Below, piece after piece: positions 50,069 to 58,590 of a stretch of DNA of 64,000 bases; positions within the stretch are counted from its first letter, which is position 1, and each line of letters starts with the position of its first letter. Origin of the DNA: Desulfobacterales bacterium HSG2. Lineage in GTDB: Bacteria > Desulfobacterota > Desulfobacteria > Desulfobacterales > 4be13. The notes beneath the pieces were generated by a model. It ran no database searches. It saw only the letters and a list, made by a program, of their open reading frames with translations, and had not been told where the DNA came from. The translations under genes were made by a program, and so were the position numbers. The stretch spans positions 1-64,000 of the forward strand of contig JAUCGI010000003.1 of the NCBI GenBank assembly GCA_030378035.1, written 5' to 3'.

Positions 50069-52228
50069 TCACACCGGCGAAATTTCATCATGCCGCTTCG
50101 CCGATTCCTTTCGCGCACACGCATCGCAGATCAGCCGTTCCGATATTATCTGAGGTGCCTTTTTATCCACCCGTTTCCGGATATATTCAAGATATCTCCG
50201 GGTCCCCAGTACCGCGTCGCAGGTATCACAATGCAACAGCTTCTGGCGGTTCAGGATGGTTCCGCACAAGGAAAGGACCCGCTCGTTTTTGATATCCCTG
50301 ATCTGCATGGCTTGGTTGGGGCAGTTGGCCGCACAGGCCCCGCAGGTGATGCACCGATCCTCGGTGATCCTGAAATCAGTGGGCGTGGTGTGGTCAAAAT
50401 CGAGATACCCCAACTGCAACGCGTCGATTCCCATCTTATCGCGGCAGACCGATATACAATCCCCGCAACGCCGGCAGATATCGCAACGGAGACATCGCCG
50501 GGCCTCCTCTCTGGCCGTCTCCTCCGAATATCCGAGTTCGACCTGCTGGAACATGGTGCGACGCCTGTCAATGTTCAGCAGAGGCATCTCCGGCCGCTTC
50601 AGGATCATCTTGGTGATGGCCGGCACTTCCAGCCATTCCATCCTGCCCCGGCGGACCGGAACCGGCGGAGTGCTGGGCTGGGGAATGCCGGAGAGATAGC
50701 GGTCAATAGCGTCCGCGGCTTTTTTTCCGCCGCCGATGGCCTCGATCACGGTGGCCGGACCTGTGACCGCGTCTCCGGCTGCAAAGACCCCGTCCATGGA
50801 GGTTTCCATGGTGGCCGTGTTCACCCGAATCGTGTTCCACCTTGTCAGATTCAGGTCAGGCAAGGTACTCAGGGGATCCATATCCACCCGTTGCCCGATG
50901 GCCGGGATAACCACGTCCGCGTCTATGACATAGTCGCTCTCCTCTATGGGAACCGGAGATTTTCTGCCACTCCCCGATGTTCTGGCCACCATTTTCGCCC
51001 TGAGACATTTAACTCCGGTCACGCGGCCAGACTTGCCCATAATCTCAGTCGGAACGGTGAGAAAGGATAGCCGGACGCCTTCCTCCTCGGCCTGTTCGAC
51101 TTCCTCGACATCGGCCGGCATATCGGACCGGGTCCGGCGGTACGCGATGGTCACCTCCTTACATCCGAGCCGTAACACGGTCCGGGCAACGTCAATAGCG
51201 ACGTTTCCGCCGCCGATGACCACCACTTTTTTGCCTGGAATCCGCCGCTCCCCCAAGGCCACCCGGCGCAGGATATCTATGGCATCCAACACTTGGAGGT
51301 AATCTTCTTCTCCCGGAATATTCATCTTGATCGCCTTGTGCGCGCCGATAGCGATAAAAAAGGCACCAAACCCCTCGCTTCGTAATTGCTCCAAGGTGAC
51401 ATCCTTTCCGAACCGCGTGCTGAAGCGGAATTCGATTCCCAGCTCTTCAAGCATGGCCACTTCCCGGTCAATCACTTCCCGGGGAAGCCGATACCGGGGG
51501 ATGCCCACCATGACCATCCCGCCGGCCACGGACAGTGCCTCGATAATCCGGACCGTGTAGCCTTTGAGCGCGAGATAATAGGCCGCGCTCATTCCGCCCG
51601 GGCCCGCGCCGATGACGCAGACCTTTCTGTTTTTATCCGGCGCCTTATCCGGGTTCTTATACTGATGCTCGGACATGGCCCGCTCCGCGGCATACGCCTT
51701 GAGGAGTTTGATGGAGACCGGCGTGTCAATCCGGGCCCGCACACACATAAATTCGCAGGGCCGGGTGCAGACCAGTCCGCAGACCCAGGGAAAGGGATTG
51801 TCCCTCCGAATCACCTCGATGGCCTCCGCGTCCCGGCCCATGCCGATAAGGGTCACATAAGTGGGAACATCAATGCCCGCGGGACAGGCCATCTGACAGG
51901 GCGCGGGGGCCAGTTTCACGCAAGCACCGGTGGCACAGTTGTGCGTCTCCACATGACTTGAAAAGATTTCCGGGTGGTCATTCAGCGCGGAGATGACCAT
52001 TTTCCCGGGTTCAAATCCGGATTCGTTTCCTTGGGTCATCATCTCCCGGGCAAGGGATTTTATGGCATCCAGATGGTCATTCCCGGCTCTGCCCCAGGCC
52101 ACATCTTCCAAGAGTTCCAGAATCTCCTCGGCCATGCGTCTGACCTTCGGATGCGTCAGACCGCCCGAATGAATGATATCCTTTAATTTGATGATCGTAT
52201 GGTTGACCGGACAAGTTGTGTCAGACAT
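50069..52228 (-). CDS. GltD/NfnB-like NAD(P)H-FAD oxidoreductase with ferredoxin domains
   Basis: 719 residues. The N-terminal region holds an Fe-S-binding domain (CQMACPAGIDVPTY, CTRPCEFMCVRARI), followed by FAD-binding VIGAGPGGMSAAY, NAD(P)-binding VVVIGGGNVAIDVAR and the GltD-type AAGDAVTGP motif. The C-terminal part adds CLRCDICRRCGDCISVC and CITCGACAANCPNQA clusters and a terminal cysteine region (CDTCD, CDACA) like that of the HoxU-like protein. Such proteins link NAD(P)H with ferredoxin or feed molybdoenzymes, sometimes by electron bifurcation. The start is backed by AGGGG 8-12 bases upstream. It closes the operon with the two molybdoenzyme/ferredoxin pairs and Rnf. Confidence 0.88.
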   Translation of the reverse strand: MSDTTCPVNHTIIKLKDIIHSGGLTHPKVRRMAEEILELLEDVAWGRAGNDHLDAIKSLAREMMTQGNESGFEPGKMVISALNDHPEIFSSHVETHNCATGACVKLAPAPCQMACPAGIDVPTYVTLIGMGRDAEAIEVIRRDNPFPWVCGLVCTRPCEFMCVRARIDTPVSIKLLKAYAAERAMSEHQYKNPDKAPDKNRKVCVIGAGPGGMSAAYYLALKGYTVRIIEALSVAGGMVMVGIPRYRLPREVIDREVAMLEELGIEFRFSTRFGKDVTLEQLRSEGFGAFFIAIGAHKAIKMNIPGEEDYLQVLDAIDILRRVALGERRIPGKKVVVIGGGNVAIDVARTVLRLGCKEVTIAYRRTRSDMPADVEEVEQAEEEGVRLSFLTVPTEIMGKSGRVTGVKCLRAKMVARTSGSGRKSPVPIEESDYVIDADVVIPAIGQRVDMDPLSTLPDLNLTRWNTIRVNTATMETSMDGVFAAGDAVTGPATVIEAIGGGKKAADAIDRYLSGIPQPSTPPVPVRRGRMEWLEVPAITKMILKRPEMPLLNIDRRRTMFQQVELGYSEETAREEARRCLRCDICRRCGDCISVCRDKMGIDALQLGYLDFDHTTPTDFRITEDRCITCGACAANCPNQAMQIRDIKNERVLSLCGTILNRQKLLHCDTCDAVLGTRRYLEYIRKRVDKKAPQIISERLICDACARKESAKRHDEISPV

Positions 52229-52253
52229 AGTTTTCCCCTAAAAACCTAAAAAC

Positions 52254-52769
52254 CTAAAAACTGGTATGATCCAAAACCGCGACAGATTTCGCATGCCGTT
52301 CCCGGCGTATCTGGGTCATCTCCTCAACCCTTCCGAAACTGAGCGCGTGGCTTGTGCATGTTGTCACACACGCGGGCTTCATCCCATGATCGATCCTCTC
52401 CATGCAATAATCACATTTCACCACCTTGCCAGTCTCCGGATTCCACTGGGGCGCGCCCCATGGACATGCGGAAACACAGGTCTTGCAACCCACGCAAAGG
52501 CCCTGGTCAACCAGCACGATCCCATCCTTTTCCCGGCGTTGCATGGCCCCGGTGGGACAGGCCGCGACGCACCAGGGATTTTCACAGTGGAAACAGGGCA
52601 TGAAGATATGCGATGCCCGGGGAACCCCGCCCACAAAATGAGGCCCCACCGTGATGATCTGGCAGGGTCTGGGCCCCACAGGCAGTGCTTTGTTGCTCTT
52701 GCACACCACTTCGCATGAATGACATCCGATACACTTCTTTGTATCCTGAAACAGATAATATTTGCTCAT
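52254..52769 (-). CDS. Four-cluster ferredoxin-type electron-transfer subunit 1
   Basis: 171 residues with cysteine motifs for about four 4Fe-4S clusters: CIGCHSCEVVC, CFHCENPWCVAAC, CVGCKTCVSAC and CDYCMERIDHG...CVTTC. This is the DmsB/PhsB/HybA type that relays electrons from a molybdopterin subunit. GGAAGGAG precedes the start. It lies directly after molybdopterin oxidoreductase 1, and the pair probably forms a cytoplasmic dimer, because neither protein has a signal peptide. A second, similar subunit is encoded at 62152-62664. Confidence 0.9.
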   Translation of the reverse strand: MSKYYLFQDTKKCIGCHSCEVVCKSNKALPVGPRPCQIITVGPHFVGGVPRASHIFMPCFHCENPWCVAACPTGAMQRREKDGIVLVDQGLCVGCKTCVSACPWGAPQWNPETGKVVKCDYCMERIDHGMKPACVTTCTSHALSFGRVEEMTQIRRERHAKSVAVLDHTSF

Positions 52770-52791
52770 CTTCTCTTCTCCTTCCGCTCGC

Positions 52792-54876
52792 TTATGGCAG
52801 TCTCACTGTAACATAAGTATCATGCAATGCTGGGCTTCCGCCAATCATATCAGAAAGGTTCTCCTGCAACTCGCTGTCCGCCACTCCTTTGTTGTAAGAG
52901 CGACTGGCCAGTTTGGCCTCATGGCCGAAACCGTGAAGCATGAAAACGCATTCCGGATGAATCAGGTCGGTCACATGAGCTTGGATATCCCCGGATCCGC
53001 ACGCGGATGAGACTACCACAGTGTCCCCGTTTTTCACGCCCAAAGCCGATGCTTTTTCGGAATTGATCCAGAGTGTGTTCTCATGGCAGATTTCATTCAG
53101 ATACGGATTGTTCTGGGTGGAGATATGGGTATGCACGGCATTCCGCCCCACAACGAGCCGGAACTGATTTTCCGGAGGGGCCGGCACAGGTTCGTAAGCC
53201 GGAAATGACTCGAACCCGGCATCTTCCAAAAGGGAGGATCTCAATTCGATCTTTCCGGACGGGGTTTTGAATTTGAGCCCATCCTTCCGGTCCCAGAATA
53301 TCTGATCCTTTCCGTAAGCCACAAAGCCTTTGGCCTCAAAATCCTCCAACGTGAAGCCAGTTCCTTCCAACTGCCAACTGACCAGTTCTTCCATGTTCTG
53401 ATATGGAAAATAGTTCCCGATCCCGATGCGCTCCCCGATCTGCTTCAGAATCATCGCGCCCTCGCGGGTGTCGTAACGCGGGGGAACGGCCTGACGCCTC
53501 AGAAACATCTGGGGCTTGAGCCCGTTGGCCTGCTGGATGCAGTCGGTCCGTTCCAGATAGACGGATTCCGGGAGGATCACATCCGAATGCCAGGCAATGT
53601 CACTGTGATTAATGTCGATGGAGACGATCAGGTCGAGCTTGTCCAAAGCCTTTTTGGTCAGATTCCTGTCCGGCATGGACATGAGCGGATCAAAGCGGTA
53701 CGCGAACAAGGCTTTGATGGGATAGGGATCCGCATTCAGGATCGCGGCGGGGAGCATCTGTCCCACCCCGTGATTCGGATCCGGGAGGGGAAAATCCGGA
53801 GTTCCCACTTTGTCGAACCGGGGGACCCCGATTTTGGGGAATTCCTGCTCAGTCAGTTTTCTGGCGGGTTTGCCACCCACCTCTCCGGGGCCTTTTTTGA
53901 TGAAAAATCCGCCTTTTACTTCCATGCTCCCCATGAGCGCGTTCAGGATCATGATGGACCGGCGCAGATAAATCTCATTGACGTGATTCGCGCCCCGGTA
54001 CCCGAAATGGAAGATGACCGCCGGCTTCTCATTGCTCATCTCCCTGGCCAGGGCCACGATCTCCTGAGCCGGGATCCCGGTCTCTTTTTCGGCCCATTCC
54101 GGCGGGTACGCGCTGACAAAATCCTGAAGGTCAGAGATCCCGAGTATCCATCGATCCGCATACGCCGCGTCATACAGTCGCTCTTTGAGGATGACATGGA
54201 TCAGCGCGTAGTTCAGGGCCAGATCTGTGCCCGGCCGGATCATCCAATAGCGATGGGCCTTGGTCGCGGTAATGGTGACCCGGGGATCAATATAAGTCAG
54301 TTTGGCCCCGTTTTCCAGGGCATGCATCAGGGTGTTCACCTCTTTTACCGAAAGGGCTTCAAAGATGTTCCTGCCGTACATGACAATGTGCCGGGTGTTT
54401 TTGTAATTCATGCTCATCTGTCCATCGGTGAGACCGAACAGGGACCGGCACGCGGTATTCACGGATCCCTTGCATAGCGCGTCATGGGTGAAGTGGTTCG
54501 GGGAGCCGATGGCCTTCAGAAATGTCTTGCTGACATGGGTGGCCAACTGGGTCCGTTCCCCCAGAACCACACTGTGACCGCCGTGTTTGTCTATGATCTC
54601 CCCCAGTTTGTCCCCGACAAAATCGAGGGCCTCATCCCATGTTGCCTTTCTCCAGTTGCCCGACCCACGAGGGCCCGTCCTGATGAGTGGAAACTGAAGT
54701 CTTTCATTGTCATAAAGCAGGGAAATGCCGGCTGCCCCTCTGGGGCACAAACTCCCCTCCATGCCGGCCACATGCGGATTCCCTTCTATCCATTTCACCT
54801 GCCCATCTTTCACCACGACCTTGATCGGGCATCGGATGGAACACATGAAACATAAACTGTACATCTTTTTTTCCAT
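52792..54876 (-). CDS. Molybdopterin oxidoreductase 1 (DMSO-reductase family)
   Basis: 694 residues. The N-terminal 4Fe-4S site is C9-x2-C12-x3-C16...C44 (CFMCSIRC, LCPRG). The probable metal-ligand region HDALCKGS includes C135. Further hallmarks are DPRVTITATKA, FHFGYRGANHVNEIYLRRS and the C-terminal NPYLNEI, GDTVVV and HGFGHE molybdopterin contacts. There is no twin-arginine signal, so it works in the cytoplasm. Substrate cannot be read; formate, aldehyde or sulfur-compound oxidation are possible. GGAGAAA lies 6 bases before the start. Its ferredoxin partner follows. It is clearly related to the partial protein at 62682. Confidence 0.88.
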   Translation of the reverse strand: MEKKMYSLCFMCSIRCPIKVVVKDGQVKWIEGNPHVAGMEGSLCPRGAAGISLLYDNERLQFPLIRTGPRGSGNWRKATWDEALDFVGDKLGEIIDKHGGHSVVLGERTQLATHVSKTFLKAIGSPNHFTHDALCKGSVNTACRSLFGLTDGQMSMNYKNTRHIVMYGRNIFEALSVKEVNTLMHALENGAKLTYIDPRVTITATKAHRYWMIRPGTDLALNYALIHVILKERLYDAAYADRWILGISDLQDFVSAYPPEWAEKETGIPAQEIVALAREMSNEKPAVIFHFGYRGANHVNEIYLRRSIMILNALMGSMEVKGGFFIKKGPGEVGGKPARKLTEQEFPKIGVPRFDKVGTPDFPLPDPNHGVGQMLPAAILNADPYPIKALFAYRFDPLMSMPDRNLTKKALDKLDLIVSIDINHSDIAWHSDVILPESVYLERTDCIQQANGLKPQMFLRRQAVPPRYDTREGAMILKQIGERIGIGNYFPYQNMEELVSWQLEGTGFTLEDFEAKGFVAYGKDQIFWDRKDGLKFKTPSGKIELRSSLLEDAGFESFPAYEPVPAPPENQFRLVVGRNAVHTHISTQNNPYLNEICHENTLWINSEKASALGVKNGDTVVVSSACGSGDIQAHVTDLIHPECVFMLHGFGHEAKLASRSYNKGVADSELQENLSDMIGGSPALHDTYVTVRLP

Positions 54877-54894
54877 GAAATTTCTCCGTTTTTA

Positions 54895-55018
54895 GGCATC
54901 CTTTATTTTGCCTGAAAAGTAGTTCACACTTTTAAGTTCGTAGTTCCGCCTTTAGGCGGTGCCACACCGCCTAAAGGCGGAACTACGAACTTAAAAGTGT
55001 GAACCCATAAAGGATGCC
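54895..55018. mobile_element. 124-bp palindromic element with a 40-bp perfect inverted repeat
   Basis: Perfect 40-bp arms (54922-54961 and 54965-55004, containing TAGTTCCGCCTTTAGGCGGT) flank a 3-base loop. Outer arms GGCATCCTTTAT and its complement (54895-54906, 55007-55018) extend it. It sits between the NifU-like gene and molybdopterin oxidoreductase 1. A degenerate copy lies at about 13363-13453, so this is a dispersed family. Confidence 0.75.
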
Positions 55019-55099
55019 CGTTTTTATTGTAAAAATACGCTCTTCTAAATATTGCCTCATCCACATCCCAGATTAAAAGAGCTCCGTATTTTTCAAGAT

Positions 55100-55510
55100 T
55101 TAGGAAATCGGAACCTGTTTTTTTCTCATGTAATCATCTATGGCAGAATGCAATGTCCGGGCCGCAAGCGATGCACAATGGATGTGGTCTTTCGGAAGAC
55201 CGCCGATGGATTTCTGAATCATATCCGCGTCAATATCGAGTATCTCTTCCGGTGATTTTCCCTCTGCAATATCCGCGGCCGCAAGAGCACAGTTAAAGCT
55301 GTACGCGCAGCCATTTGTCCAGTGGGAAGTCTTAACCACTTTGTTCTTTTCAAACTGAAGACGAATCTCCATTGTATCCCCGCACGGGCCTGTAATACAG
55401 GCTTTGGCGTCCGGAGCATCAAGGCGGGGATTCAGCCAGTAATAAACAGCAAACCATATCCCCACAACTACAAGCATAAGGCCGGTTCCGGCAAGCAGTG
55501 TCAGTAACAT
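55100..55510 (-). CDS. Membrane-anchored NifU/IscU-like Fe-S scaffold protein
   Basis: 136 residues. An N-terminal hydrophobic helix (LLTLLAGTGLMLVVVGIWFA, residues 2-21) is followed by a NifU/IscU N-terminal domain with the three scaffold cysteines: GPCGD (C43), TNGCAYSF (C68) and HIHCASLAA (C112), the last preceded by the usual acidic/basic helix. IscU-type proteins assemble 2Fe-2S or 4Fe-4S clusters and hand them to targets. A membrane-bound version directly after rnfB suggests cluster supply to the Rnf complex, which is inference. Start codon context is weak, so the exact N-terminus may be slightly different. Confidence 0.82.
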   Translation of the reverse strand: MLLTLLAGTGLMLVVVGIWFAVYYWLNPRLDAPDAKACITGPCGDTMEIRLQFEKNKVVKTSHWTNGCAYSFNCALAAADIAEGKSPEEILDIDADMIQKSIGGLPKDHIHCASLAARTLHSAIDDYMRKKQVPIS

Positions 55511-55559
55511 AGAAATTAAACATCAAGAATTAAGGAGTAGGAGTAGGCTGTCTAAATCA

Positions 55560-55650
55560 GCCCTTCGGCAGGCTCAGGGCACGGCGGATGCCAGTCGCTG
55601 GCCGGTCGCTGAGCCTGTCGAAGCGTGGCCGGTCGCTGAGCCTGTCGAAG
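55560..55650. repeat. Dispersed CCTGTCGAAG-type repeat between rnfB and the NifU-like gene
   Basis: GGTCGCTGAGCCTGTCGAAG occurs twice in tandem (about 55606-55625 and 55632-55651). An inverted relative, CCCTTCGGCAGGCTCAGGG, lies at 55561-55579 and allows stem-loops. Repeats of this kind are common in other large bacterial genomes. It fills the gap after the rnfB stop. Confidence 0.7.
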
Positions 55651-55653
55651 CGA

Positions 55654-56538
55654 TCAGAGCGCCAAAGCTTCCCGCTCCGTAATTTCATTCTGATCTTTCA
55701 GGAGCGGATGCTTCCGGAAAGGCTGAATAAGATGGAGCATAAAACATGCTTTCACACATGCTTCATGGCACGAAGGTCCGTATTCCATACACCGTTTATG
55801 GTCTGCTCTTATGAGATCATCCTCAAGGGATATCGCATTGGCAGGGCATGCTCTGACACAGGACATACAATGGAAACATCCGAATGAACAGATTTTATGG
55901 TTCTTGTTTATAACGGCTCTGCTGCTGCACCGGACAATTATCCGTGCGCTCCGGGGAACGAGACTGAAAAGCCCCTTGGGACAGGTATTCACACACATAC
56001 CGCACCCCACGCAGATATCCGGATCAACAACCGGGAAGTGGTGAACCATGGTAATCGCGTTAAAGGGACATGCGCTCTCACACTCGCCAAAACCGACGCA
56101 CCCATACTGACAATCTGTTGGCCCGGCAAAGGCCAGATTCGCGGCAGAACAGTTTCCATATCCGATATAGTCATACTTTTCATATCCGGTTCTTATGCCT
56201 CTTGAACAGTGAACTGCTGCCACGGCTCCTTCTGCCGATCCGAGTTCCTTTCCGGTAATTTTGGCCACAGCCTCTGCAACAGGCACCTTTCCCGGAAAAC
56301 AGAGATTCGGAGGAACATCCGAATTCGTGACTACGGCTGAGGCGTACGCTTCGCACCCGGCAAAGCCGCACGCTCCTCACTGTCCTCCGGCAAGGACTTC
56401 CTGAACCGCCTCGACCCTGGGATCAGTCTCAACCGCAAATTTATGAGCTGCAAGCCCCAGTCCGATGCCGAAAAAAATACCGATACAGCCTAATACGGTC
56501 AATCCTCCCAGGGCCAGTTTGATATATAACGGATCCAT
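55654..56538 (-). CDS. rnfB: RnfB, Fe-S subunit of the Rnf complex, with probable selenocysteine at residue 54
   Basis: 294 residues from ATG 56538 (GGAAG upstream). The N-terminal membrane helix (LALGGLTVLGCIGIFFGIGL) is followed by the 4Fe-4S motif. It normally starts LPGxNCGxCGxxGC, but here reads AGGQ-TGA-GACGFAGC: the first cysteine codon is replaced by in-frame TGA at 56377-56379, followed by C57, C62 and C80. The downstream frame continues perfectly into FAGPTDCQYGCVGFGECESA, CVGCGMCVNTCP and CFHCMSCVRACP. Reading TGA as selenocysteine restores a full-length protein, and a hairpin can form directly after it. RnfB takes electrons from ferredoxin in this ion-translocating ferredoxin:NAD oxidoreductase. 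A pseudogene or sequencing error is the alternative. Confidence 0.85.
56338..56379 (-). promoter_or_regulatory. Candidate SECIS hairpin for RnfB selenocysteine insertion
   Basis: The 42 bases starting at the TGA (TGAGGAGCGTGCGGC ... GCGTACGCCTCA) can form a stem with TGAGG pairing CCTCA at the base, several further pairs with wobble, and a G-containing apical loop. Bacterial SECIS elements begin right after the UGA and lie within the coding region, as here. The fold is drawn by eye and not calculated. Confidence 0.45.
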
Positions 56539-56562
56539 TTTTTCTTCCTTTCATTATACACT

Positions 56563-56686
56563 CTTACTCTTACTCTTACTCTTACTCTTACTCTTTATCT
56601 TTATCCTGTTCCTGCTTACAATTGGACAGGATTAGGAGAAAGAGTAAGAGAAAAATAAAGAGAAAGAGAAAGAGAAAGAGACTTCG
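56563..56686. repeat. Simple-repeat hairpin at the rnfA/rnfB junction
   Basis: CTCTTA hexamers (56561-56595) and CTTTATCTTTATCCTG are mirrored by AGGAGAAAGAGTAAGAG and AGAGAAAGAGAAAG units to 56680. The array spans the whole gap between the rnfA stop and the rnfB start. It would form a long hairpin in the operon mRNA. Confidence 0.8.
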
Positions 56687-56687
56687 T

Positions 56688-57677
56688 CTAAAACAGCGAC
56701 ATTCCCGAAAACCCCATAAAGGCAAGGGCAAACAGCCCGGCCACAATAAACGCGATGGGAAGTCCCCTGTATGATTCGGGAATATTGGCAAACTCGAGCC
56801 GTTCACGCACACACGACATCAGGAAAAGCGCTATCAGAAACCCGAGTCCCGCCCCTGTCGCGAGCATGAGGCTTTCCCACAGGTTGTATTCGTTATCCGC
56901 AAGAATCAGGGGAACAGCGATAACAATACAGTTTGCGATCACCAATACCAGATAAACCCCGAAGGCTTTGAAAAGCGCGGGATTCACTTTTCTCAGGATA
57001 GTGTCAACCCCCTGCACCGTAAGAGAGACCAGACCGATGAATACAACGAGCTGCAAGTAATCCAGCCGGAAGGGTTTTAACACAAACTGATAGAAAAACC
57101 ATGACATCAGAGACGCGGCAATAATGACAATGGTAAACGTGATTCCCATTCCCACGGCTGTTGATTTTTTTCTGGATGTGCCGAAAAACACACAAAGCCC
57201 CAGATACTTTGAAAACACAAAATTCTGAATGATCATGGCCCCCATCAGAATGGAGAAAAGGTGTCCGATGTACAGTTTTTTCACGGTAAGATACGCGGTC
57301 CCCTGAGACACCCCGCCAGAGATGATCTCCTTTAATACGACCTTGTGGCTGATCTCCTGGGATATCGGTTCTTTCGCATGAATGGTCAGGGTCATTCTGT
57401 CAGGACTGAGAACCACGGATCTGATGTCGGACAGGATATCCGGATCCGGTTTCTCATACACGGAAAAATTGGCCATGTTTTCCGCCCATGCCTCGTCAAC
57501 AGGCCCCGCAAAGGTGATCGCGATCTCATGACTGTCCTTAAACACCGCTTTTTTTACAAAACGATGATCTGTCCTGCATCCGCAAAAAAGAAGCAGGCTT
57601 ATGAAAAAGATGACAATCCGCAGGTAATGATTTACCTGTGCAGAACTGTGCGTTTTATGAACAAATGCTCTTGTCAT
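56688..57677 (-). CDS. rnfA: RnfA with an N-terminal lipoprotein-like extension
   Basis: 329 residues, against about 190 in usual RnfA. Residues about 133-329 are RnfA: GHLFSILMGAMIIQNFVFSK, YLGLCVFFGTSRKKSTAVGM, then helices up to FALAFMGFSGMSLF, giving six membrane segments. Residues 1-132 are an extra domain: a hydrophobic helix ending in LLLFCGC (lipobox-like cysteines C32/C34) and a beta-rich region (HEIAITFAGPVDEAWAENMA, SVVLSPDRMTLTIHAKEP) like a bacterial Ig-type fold. The extension would face the periplasm. Fusion of such a domain to RnfA is unusual to my knowledge. The start overlaps the end of rnfE by four bases. Confidence 0.87.
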   Translation of the reverse strand: MTRAFVHKTHSSAQVNHYLRIVIFFISLLLFCGCRTDHRFVKKAVFKDSHEIAITFAGPVDEAWAENMANFSVYEKPDPDILSDIRSVVLSPDRMTLTIHAKEPISQEISHKVVLKEIISGGVSQGTAYLTVKKLYIGHLFSILMGAMIIQNFVFSKYLGLCVFFGTSRKKSTAVGMGITFTIVIIAASLMSWFFYQFVLKPFRLDYLQLVVFIGLVSLTVQGVDTILRKVNPALFKAFGVYLVLVIANCIVIAVPLILADNEYNLWESLMLATGAGLGFLIALFLMSCVRERLEFANIPESYRGLPIAFIVAGLFALAFMGFSGMSLF

Positions 57678-58303
57678 ACGATATTATTCTCCTTTCTTCT
57701 GCGGCTGTAGAGGGTCTCCACATAATTGAAGATGGCCATCATAAAACCGACTGTGAAAAATCCGGCAGCAGGCAGGACAAAAAAGAGAATCGGACGGAAT
57801 CCCAGTATATCGTAACCAAGGAGTGTGCCCATGCCCAGAATCTCCCGGATCGCGCCCAGCACCACCATTCCGAACATAAACCCGAACCCCATTCCCATGC
57901 CATCCCAGAAGGAAGGCCAAAGATCGTTCTTACAGGCAAAAACCTCCAGGCGCATGGTGATGATCGCAAACGCGACAATGAGTCTGACAAATATTCCCAT
58001 GGCCTTGTACGCAACAGGCATGTATGCCGCGAGCACAAGATCAATCACCGTGACCCAGGTGGCGATGGTCAGGGTATAGGTCGGAATCCGTATCCGGGGA
58101 TGGATGTAATTTTTGATAAGTGAAATGGTACAACTGGAAAACACCTGCACAAAGAGCACCGCAATGCCCAGGAGAATGCCGTTCATCACGGTGGTGCTGA
58201 TTCCCACAGCCGGGCACATGCTCAGGGCCAGACGGAATATGGGGTTTTCATTCAGAAGACCGTTAACAAATAATTGCCTATTGGTTTTTGTTGTTGCTGG
58301 CAT
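57674..58303 (-). CDS. rnfE: RnfE, membrane subunit of the Rnf complex
   Basis: 209 residues with six predicted helices and the family features: NENPIFRLALSMCPAVGIST, INC-like repeated SCTISLIKNYIHP, LAAYMPVAYKAMGIFVRLIV and a GMGFGFMFGMVVLGAIREIL helix. RnfE is homologous to RnfA and the two form the inner membrane core with a shared 2Fe-2S cluster. The stop overlaps the rnfA start. It is separated from rnfG by a long nonamer repeat array. Confidence 0.9.
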   Translation of the reverse strand: MPATTKTNRQLFVNGLLNENPIFRLALSMCPAVGISTTVMNGILLGIAVLFVQVFSSCTISLIKNYIHPRIRIPTYTLTIATWVTVIDLVLAAYMPVAYKAMGIFVRLIVAFAIITMRLEVFACKNDLWPSFWDGMGMGFGFMFGMVVLGAIREILGMGTLLGYDILGFRPILFFVLPAAGFFTVGFMMAIFNYVETLYSRRRKENNIV

Positions 58304-58309
58304 AAATCA

Positions 58310-58590
58310 ATTCCCAAGTTTTGGGAGTTTGGGAGTTTGGGAGTTTAATGAGTTTGTGAGTTTGTGAGTTTGTGAGTTTGATGAGTTTGTGAGTTTATGA
58401 GTTGAGGAGTTTGTGAGTTTAGGGGCAGGTTATCTCTTAACTCATAAACTCATAAACTCACAAACTCACAAACTCACAAACTCACAAACTCACAAACTCA
58501 CAAACTCACAAACTCACAAACTCACAAACTCACAAACTCATAAACTCCTCAACTCATCAAACTCATCAAACTCCTCAAACTCACAAACTC
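58310..58590. repeat. Large GAGTTTGTGA / CTCACAAAC hairpin array between rnfG and rnfE
   Basis: GAGTTTGGGAGTTTGTGAG-type units (58318-58425) are followed by about fifteen complementary ACTCACAAACTCATAAA-type units (58438-58592). The left and right halves pair to one very long stem. The right edge supplies the last two codons and the stop of rnfG (GAGTTTGTGA gives S-L-stop). This is the longest array in the window. Confidence 0.9.
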
